The notes under the pieces: model-generated
What the model was told of the DNA's origin: nothing
What the model saw: the letters and a program-made list of their open reading frames with translations, nothing else
Database searches by the model: none
NCBI GenBank assembly: GCA_964636325.1
Contig: CAZWRV010000017.1
Location: forward strand, 14,966 to 78,965
DNA: 64,000 nucleotides
Direction: 5' to 3'
DNA from: CAZWRV01 sp964636325
GTDB lineage: Bacteria > Verrucomicrobiota > Lentisphaeria > Victivallales > GWF2-50-93
Made by a program: the position numbers and the translations under genes
Part shown: positions 60,001 through 64,000 of the stretch, piece by piece
Layout of the letters: the number at the start of each line of letters is the position of its first letter
How positions within the stretch are numbered: the first letter of the stretch is position 1

Positions 60001-60879
60001 TTGGTCGTCGATTGCAATCGTCACGCGTGAATCCTTGGGCAGATCGTAGCCGATCGCGACCGGTCCCTCCATCTTTTCCGCGCCGGGCGGATTGTCCCAG
60101 GGCTGTGGCGGCAGCGTGAGCCTGCCCTTGTCCTCGAGGATCACCTGGCCCCAGCTGTTGTGTGCGGTCCAGAAGAATTCGCGGCTTGTCGTGCCGTCCG
60201 CGAGATTGTCGGCGTAGCGGTGGATTGGCCAGTCGGCCTCGCCCCAGAGGAGCTCGATGCCGCAGCGGAAGCTGTGGCCCGCGGCATACGTTTTGTCGAG
60301 AGTGATCAGTTTCCACGGGAGCTTGATCTCCTGCACATAGCCCTTTCCGTCGGCGTCCTTGAGGAAGGCCATTTCCGCACCGTCGTCGAGCTTCCATCCA
60401 TCCTTGCGGAATAGGTTCTTGCTGCCGCCGCCGAAAGGTTCGGTGAGGCTCTTGCCGTAGTCCAGGTTGATGAAGGGCTCCTGCTTCCGCCCGAAATACC
60501 AGGCCGTAACATGCGTGATCCGGTCGGTCTTTACACGGAGCTGCACGCAGTCCCCGGCCCAGCCTTTCCCGGCCTGGAACTGCGGGTCGTGCGAGTTGCC
60601 CATCGGTATCGGATCCTTCCAATATATTGAGACATACAAAGCATCCGCATCATACATCATCGCTACGCTTCCCGAATATATGTCCTTCAGCGACAGCACG
60701 TCGTAGCACATCGTGATCCGCCCGGAAAGATCCCAGTCGTCAAGCTTCCCGTCGATGACAACCTTCCCGCCCGCCGGCACCGCGTGGATTCCGTGGTTGT
60801 CGGTCTGGAGCGCCGAAGCCGAAGGCAGTACGTTGATCAACAGGAATGCCATAATAAGCGGGGCAAGTCGGTGTTTCAT
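57049..60879 (-). CDS. giant secreted CBM9-FlgD-propeller protein, copy 3
   Basis: 1276 residues with a signal peptide (LAPLIMAFLLINVLPSASAL). The domain plan equals that of the copy at 35467: CBM9/DOMON-like (VVIDGKLDDWDLSG, near 38-250), FlgD-like Ig (SDLWDCLDDDGNIVPPGKY), propeller with NHL blades (PRGIAVDRDGKVYISQRG, PAQIAIDSQKRLWVAEEDKQ), CBM9-like (AQAPFPADGNIDAWDM, ending NDVPDEAILAPSLWG). The N-terminal CBM9 motif VVIDGKLDDWDLSG is identical in the two proteins. AAAGGAA precedes the ATG. It heads the minus-strand operon with a heparinase-like and a HEAT gene and is divergent from a pseudopilin gene. An operator-type palindrome lies 21 bases upstream. Confidence 0.8.
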   Translation of the reverse strand: MKHRLAPLIMAFLLINVLPSASALQTDNHGIHAVPAGGKVVIDGKLDDWDLSGRITMCYDVLSLKDIYSGSVAMMYDADALYVSIYWKDPIPMGNSHDPQFQAGKGWAGDCVQLRVKTDRITHVTAWYFGRKQEPFINLDYGKSLTEPFGGGSKNLFRKDGWKLDDGAEMAFLKDADGKGYVQEIKLPWKLITLDKTYAAGHSFRCGIELLWGEADWPIHRYADNLADGTTSREFFWTAHNSWGQVILEDKGRLTLPPQPWDNPPGAEKMEGPVAIGYDLPKDSRVTIAIDDQNGKRIRNLLPSAERKAGNNSDLWDCLDDDGNIVPPGKYSAKILTHDGLHLKYVLSFASPGNPGWQTADGRGAYYGDHTAPQAVAAGGELLALACPMGEAGQHLIGIDMNGQRQWGLANRMFGVSDRVSLATDGKILWIASSEGKGRFFIWRCDLKTGAYAAWNQKDKDGKDVLDLLICEKDGGAQCRTIALHDGKLAVIMAADKKILVLNADTGTVEKELKDMPENMAACAYTPDGKLCVAAGLSLYNIDISSGKAEKIMDGLEDPRGIAVDRDGKVYISQRGHKMNVEIFDAKGKKLGEIGKVGGRPAFGFFDENGMLNPAQIAIDSQKRLWVAEEDKQPKRTSVWNCSDGKFVFDLIGTTAYAAGGSINPFDHTRGFSEQVEYRLDLEKQKFRPLYTLSDSLGTGCDWVTQYSRADGREYIQIRSTARDSSMVKIYLRQKDGSWRHVAEWGNVGLGKTIDEPYHKDWNQKFNKPLFEGIFGKAFLWVDRNDDGAAQREEIQTKDISLGRYYWGQAMGDDLTVVIPQGGNTKDFLVFRPQGFTAGGTPLFSFDAMTKITPQGDMGGEGMIAVGRDGRVYLNQSPLQAMAPDGKILWTYPSKYVSVHGSHNAPAAMPGLLIGPSSIYGRAKINDDIGEVFYLNGNLGQNFIFTEDGLWVQSLYNDCRGWFDVPAQATPGMPCDAMTAGGESFGGAFCRSDDGKFYTVGGGTAAIVMEITGLDSLKRSSRPVEVKESDISAAQDLKIKRAAQTTGKKTYSIKPAQAPFPADGNIDAWDMAKNSIEIQSGYNKIATIKAAYDDTNLYLAYQVSDGSPLKNAGQNEKLMFITGDCVDMMLRADPEAKDPNCVKGDMRLLMTMKDGKPLAVLYEPVAPGAAKEQNAVFSSPWRSIPMDRVRICEFPIAMKPVQGGYVVTAAVPLSLLGIDSLKGKTLHGDFGVLGSDSAGQECTSRNYWSNKSTNNTNDVPDEAILAPSLWGELKFE

Positions 60880-60899
60880 GGGCCGTTCCTTTCATTAAT

Positions 60900-60932
60900 A
60901 TGTTATCTTTATATATGCTTGATTAGATAACA
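60900..60932 (-). promoter_or_regulatory. TGTTATC-N19-ATAACAT operator of the third giant gene
   Basis: On the minus strand TGTTATC is at 60932-60926 and ATAACAT at 60906-60900, with 19 bases between, exactly as at 53239 and 61038. No good -10/-35 pair was found for this side. Confidence 0.6.
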
Positions 60933-61010
60933 ATAACGGGGCGTAGCGTAATTTCAAGCTTTAAACTCTGGGGAAATTGAAAATTTGCGAAAGAAGTCCA
61001 AGGTATGCCC

Positions 61011-61071
61011 TTGACAAGAGTTGCCATGAAGGATATAATGTTATCGTATTACACCAACATATAAATAACAT
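61011..61071 (+). promoter_or_regulatory. consensus sigma-70 promoter with ATGTTAT-N20-ATAACAT operator
   Basis: TTGACA (61011-61016) and TATAAT (61034-61039) are separated by exactly 17 bases, a perfect sigma-70 match. ATGTTAT (61038-61044) overlaps the -10 and ATAACAT is at 61065-61071, in the early transcribed region. The layout suits repression by a dimer spanning the start site. Confidence 0.8.
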
Positions 61072-61078
61072 AATACAT

Positions 61079-61801
61079 ATGCGTCGCGTTGATCAAAATG
61101 GCAAGGGGCCGGCCGGCTTTACGCTGATAGAACTTTTAGTCGTAATCGCGATCATCGCGATCCTTGCAGCGATGCTTCTGCCGGCTTTGAACCAGGCCAG
61201 GGAGCAGACCAAGCTCACACTGGAAAGAAGCAACATGCGGCAGGTCGGCATTGCCCTGCACACATATTCCCTCGACTTCAACCTTATGCTGCCAGGCGCG
61301 AACGACGGGCGCCAGCATGATCACTGGACTGTCAGGGGGCGTTTGTCCCCCGACTACATAAAGATCGTCGAAAACGGCTCCAGTGTCTGGGGATGTCCCC
61401 TGGTCCAAGGCCTGGCTTGGGATCCCTACTTCAAGGAAGGGGCGGGGTATATGTATACTTGGTATTGGAATGCCGGATGGGGCGGATCGCTCGATGTCGA
61501 CGGGAACTATGTGGATACGCCGCAGGTGATCGCTGGCAACTGGGGTGCCGACGGATATGGGACGTATATCAACGGCAAAGGTTTCACTACTTCGAGGGGG
61601 CCTGACGACATTGTCATTATAACCGACAGCGGAGGGGGCTGGTGGACTACCATCAAGCCATGGGCCAACCATGCTCCGAAGAACAATCCACTTGCGAAGC
61701 CTCTGGGAAGCAACTCGTTATGCCTCAGCGGCAGGGTGCTATGGCGTCCGAGCAACAAGCTCAACTGGACTTGGAACGGCGGGGCCAACTGCTGGCGTTA
61801 G
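61079..61801 (+). CDS. prepilin-like protein (pseudopilin)
   Basis: 240 residues. Leader MRRVDQNGKGPAG, then FTLIELLVVIAIIAILAAML; this is the only pseudopilin here with the standard Gly before the cleavage point. I chose ATG 61079, not the longer frame from 60977, because the perfect promoter at 61011-61039 would start transcription inside the longer frame. The end has LCLSGRVLWRPS, where the usual DG is changed to SG. The mature domain is rich in Trp and Gly (YTWYWNAGWGGSLDV). It is followed after 83 bases by the GH20 gene. Confidence 0.85.
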   Translation: MRRVDQNGKGPAGFTLIELLVVIAIIAILAAMLLPALNQAREQTKLTLERSNMRQVGIALHTYSLDFNLMLPGANDGRQHDHWTVRGRLSPDYIKIVENGSSVWGCPLVQGLAWDPYFKEGAGYMYTWYWNAGWGGSLDVDGNYVDTPQVIAGNWGADGYGTYINGKGFTTSRGPDDIVIITDSGGGWWTTIKPWANHAPKNNPLAKPLGSNSLCLSGRVLWRPSNKLNWTWNGGANCWR

Positions 61802-61884
61802 CGGCGAAAACCAAGCATCGAAAAACTCATTTGGCCGGATATATTCTCCCGCTTCTCCAATTACAAAAACAAGGATCATAATCC

Positions 61885-63813
61885 ATGAGAAATCCCGGGA
61901 AAAACGGCGCAGGACTGCCGTGGAAAGTCCGCGCGGTCCAGATGGATCTCGCGCGCCAGATGGAAACCGTCGACTGCATAAGGAAATATGCGGACTTCGC
62001 GGCGGGGCAAGGCTTCAACACCCTTGTCCTTTACCTGGAAGGGCGTGTCCGCACGGATTCCTTCCCCTTCAGGAGGAAGGATGAGTCGTATACGCCGGAC
62101 GACATGCGCCGGGTCGTCTCACATGCAGGCGGGCTGGGCATGGAGGTCGTGCCCGTCGTATCGAGCCTGGGCCACTCCGAGCAGTTCCTTTCATGCCGCG
62201 AGCTTTCGCACCTCGCGGAGGAGCGCCACGGCAGGACGCGCTTCGGCGGCAAAAGCCCGAGCACTTTCTGCGCGTCGCTGGACGAGACATACGACTTCCT
62301 CGGACGCTACCTGGGCGAGCTTTCAGAGGTATTCACGGGGGCCGACTTCCACCTCGGCTGCGACGAGGTCTGGAACTTCGGCTACTGCGAACTTTGTTCC
62401 GCCCGCCGTAAGAAGCAGGGCCTGGGTGCGATGTTCGCCGAGCATTGCCGCCGCATGGAGGGGATCTGCCGACGGCTGGGCAAGCGGATGTGGATATGGG
62501 ACGACATGTTCGAGTTCTTCCCCGAGCAGCTCGGGAAGATTCCGCGCAGCATCCTGATGTGCCTGTGGAACTACAATGAGATTGTGGACCTGGAAGGCAC
62601 GAGCGCGCACTTCGCGAACAAATGGCGTCGCGACTGGCTGGCGGAATACGAACGGCTCGGTTTCGACGCGCTGATCTGCCCCTGGACCTCGTCCCCAAGG
62701 AACATAGCCACCTTCACGGACTACGCGCGGCGCCGCAAGGTGCTCGGCGGCCTCATGACGCAGTGGGAGCTCTCAACCCGCTTCCACGACGAATGCATGC
62801 CCCTGGTCGCATTCGCGGGGAGGCTTTGGAACAACGCTTCATACGATCCGGAGCTGGCATGGAAACAGTCTCTGGACTCCGTGTTCCCCGGCGCATCGGG
62901 CCGGCTGAAGGACGCCGTCCGCGCGGTTTCGGAAATCCCGAGGCGCTTCCCGTCATCCCCCCGGAGAAGCGCGCAGCAGGGGATCCTTACCGAGGCCGAA
63001 TATGCCAACCTGCTCCTTTCCAGAAATGCACTGGACCTGCTCATGGAAGCCGGAAAGCCGCTGAAGGGCCTCCAGGGACGCATACTCGACGATCTCGAGC
63101 AGACCATGCGCCTACATATTCTGCAGATGCGGCTGAGGGATCTTCTGCCGTCGATAGCAAGCCCGCGTAGGCCAGCCGGCGACCTCCCGCTGCTAAGGAA
63201 ACGCCTGAAGGACGCCGTCAAGGAGCTCGGCGATCTTATAAGGCTGCGCGCACCGCTGCACAGACGGATACGCCCGGGAATGCATCCGGAAGACCACGGC
63301 GTAAAACATCTGAAGTCCGTCCTGGCCGACCTCAAGAAATATTCCACCATGCTTTCGGCAAAGCCTTCCGCATCCTCATGGCTCGCGGAGATCAGGCTTT
63401 TCCTGCCGGACTTCTACGGCGCGCCGAAGCTCAAGGTCGAAGTCTTGGCGGACGGTGCATGGAAAACCATAGGCGAAGGGTGCTACAAGCCGCCTCTGCT
63501 TTCCCTCGACGCCTACTATACGGTCTGCCTGCCCTTCGCCTCCAAGAAGCGTCCTGCCGCCGTAAGATTCGAGGTGACAGGCTACGGAGGACAGGGAATC
63601 ACCTTCGTCGAACTGCAGAGCCCGGCGGAAACGCTGTATCCCGCAAAGGTCGCGAAATCCTCCGGCCCCGTCAGGGATCCCGGAATGGTGCTCAGAGACG
63701 ACTCCCGCTGGGCGTTCCTCGGGAACACCGACATCACTGCGCAGATACACAGTCCGGAACTGGCGGAGGAAAAGGCGGTGCTGGAAGTGACGCTCTCTCT
63801 GAAACTCACCTGA
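61885..63813 (+). CDS. GH20-like beta-N-acetylhexosaminidase family protein
   Basis: 642 residues without signal peptide. The barrel starts VRAVQMDLARQME, has VVPVVSSLGHSEQFL, and the GH20 catalytic pair is in FHLGCDEVWNFG (Asp-Glu near residues 160-161), followed by RMWIWDDMFEFFP and LMTQWELSTRFHDEC. GH20 enzymes remove terminal N-acetylglucosamine or N-acetylgalactosamine by substrate-assisted catalysis. The second half (about 340-480) is helical. The last ~140 residues are a beta domain (IRLFLPDFYGAPKLKVEVL) that may bind sugar. AAGGA lies upstream of the ATG. Its transcript probably begins at the pseudopilin promoter. Confidence 0.8.
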   Translation: MRNPGKNGAGLPWKVRAVQMDLARQMETVDCIRKYADFAAGQGFNTLVLYLEGRVRTDSFPFRRKDESYTPDDMRRVVSHAGGLGMEVVPVVSSLGHSEQFLSCRELSHLAEERHGRTRFGGKSPSTFCASLDETYDFLGRYLGELSEVFTGADFHLGCDEVWNFGYCELCSARRKKQGLGAMFAEHCRRMEGICRRLGKRMWIWDDMFEFFPEQLGKIPRSILMCLWNYNEIVDLEGTSAHFANKWRRDWLAEYERLGFDALICPWTSSPRNIATFTDYARRRKVLGGLMTQWELSTRFHDECMPLVAFAGRLWNNASYDPELAWKQSLDSVFPGASGRLKDAVRAVSEIPRRFPSSPRRSAQQGILTEAEYANLLLSRNALDLLMEAGKPLKGLQGRILDDLEQTMRLHILQMRLRDLLPSIASPRRPAGDLPLLRKRLKDAVKELGDLIRLRAPLHRRIRPGMHPEDHGVKHLKSVLADLKKYSTMLSAKPSASSWLAEIRLFLPDFYGAPKLKVEVLADGAWKTIGEGCYKPPLLSLDAYYTVCLPFASKKRPAAVRFEVTGYGGQGITFVELQSPAETLYPAKVAKSSGPVRDPGMVLRDDSRWAFLGNTDITAQIHSPELAEEKAVLEVTLSLKLT

Positions 63814-63825
63814 AGTAACACAGAC

Positions 63826-63908
63826 ATTCCTGCCTGCGGCATCGCAGGTAGGAATACCTGCGCTACTTTAAGTTTCACACCGACAGAACTGGCGGATTTC
63901 CCCGCCAG
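63826..63908. repeat. REP-like palindromes after the GH20 gene
   Basis: ATTCCTGCCTGCG / CGCAGGTAGGAAT (63826-63855, loop GCAT, one mismatch) is followed by a third ACCTGCG that can pair alternatively. A second hairpin is CTGGCGG / CCGCCAG (63889-63908). The first may also serve as the GH20 terminator. Confidence 0.6.
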
Positions 63909-63932
63909 AGCGGCGCTCCTCTGAAACTCGCC

Positions 63933-63996
63933 CATCTTTGTCGCGAACTTTGTCGCGAGCGATGTCGTCTTCTGGAGGGTTGAGCCAAGCTCAACC
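63933..63996. repeat. second copy of the CTTTGTCG/GGTTGA repeat mosaic
   Basis: CATCTTTGTCG, then CTTTGTCG, GTCGTCTTC and GGAGGGTTGA, ending in the hairpin GGTTGAG / CTCAACC (63978-63996, loop CCAAG). Order and spacing follow the copy at 13050-13113. The window ends four bases later. Confidence 0.65.
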
Positions 63997-64000
63997 GCGG

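Noticed and set aside
1..64000. tRNA, rRNA, riboswitch and phage genes
   Set aside because: Looked for on both strands by eye; nothing with convincing structure or motifs was found.

Overview
The window looks like chromosomal DNA of a GC-rich member of the PVC superphylum, most likely a Lentisphaerota/Victivallales-type gut or sediment bacterium. This is an inference from gene content: five prepilin-like proteins with the FTLIELL leader helix, many secreted or intracellular glycan-active enzymes, Gfo/Idh/MocA oxidoreductases, a very long GreA-like protein, and an NtrC-type activator without its DNA-binding domain. The last two are also features of Chlamydia. No rRNA, tRNA, CRISPR array or phage genes were seen.

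Region 1 (1-13030, minus strand) is a glycan-catabolism cluster. From 3' to 5' along the transcript it encodes a sialidase-like BNR protein (cut by the window edge), a GH2 enzyme, an inserted REP-associated transposase (RAYT) with REP-like hairpins inside it, an alpha/alpha-toroid protein, a GH38-like alpha-mannosidase, a GH42 beta-galactosidase, an L-fucose/L-arabinose isomerase-like protein, an MttB-family methyltransferase and a decayed UroD-family methyltransferase. Several pairs overlap by ATGA. A divergent AraC regulator (13336-14220) faces this cluster across an intergenic repeat mosaic.

Region 2 (14254-23484, minus) is housekeeping and signalling: metallophosphoesterase, long GreA, small lipoprotein, NtrC-like ATPase without HTH, a 1324-residue Ser/Thr kinase, and a stand-alone receiver protein. 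Region 3 (23605-27936) holds a ferredoxin-like protein, a radical SAM protein, a convergent phytoene-desaturase-like flavoprotein, and a small lipoprotein followed by a strong hairpin.

Region 4 (28050-63813) is the accessory core. An SGNH esterase, two Gfo/Idh/MocA oxidoreductases and a GntR-LacI hybrid regulator lead into a long plus-strand run of secreted genes. These are three pseudopilins, two giant CBM9-FlgD-propeller proteins, a heparinase-II/III-like protein, a TIM-barrel/discoidin protein and an internally deleted Gfo/Idh copy. Then come a secreted SGNH hydrolase, a fourth pseudopilin, a minus-strand operon (third giant protein, second heparinase-like protein, HEAT protein), a fifth pseudopilin and a GH20 hexosaminidase. 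Three promoter regions here share an operator-like sequence TGTTATC-N19-ATAACAT with exactly the same spacing, and a fourth carries a degenerate copy. I infer a co-regulated, surface or secreted polysaccharide-processing system in which pseudopilins, giant propeller proteins and lyase-like enzymes are repeatedly combined.

Throughout the window, short non-coding-style repeats (GAAACCTGAAACC type and others) sit inside genes in frame and in spacers. No tools were run; every family call is from reading the sequence.
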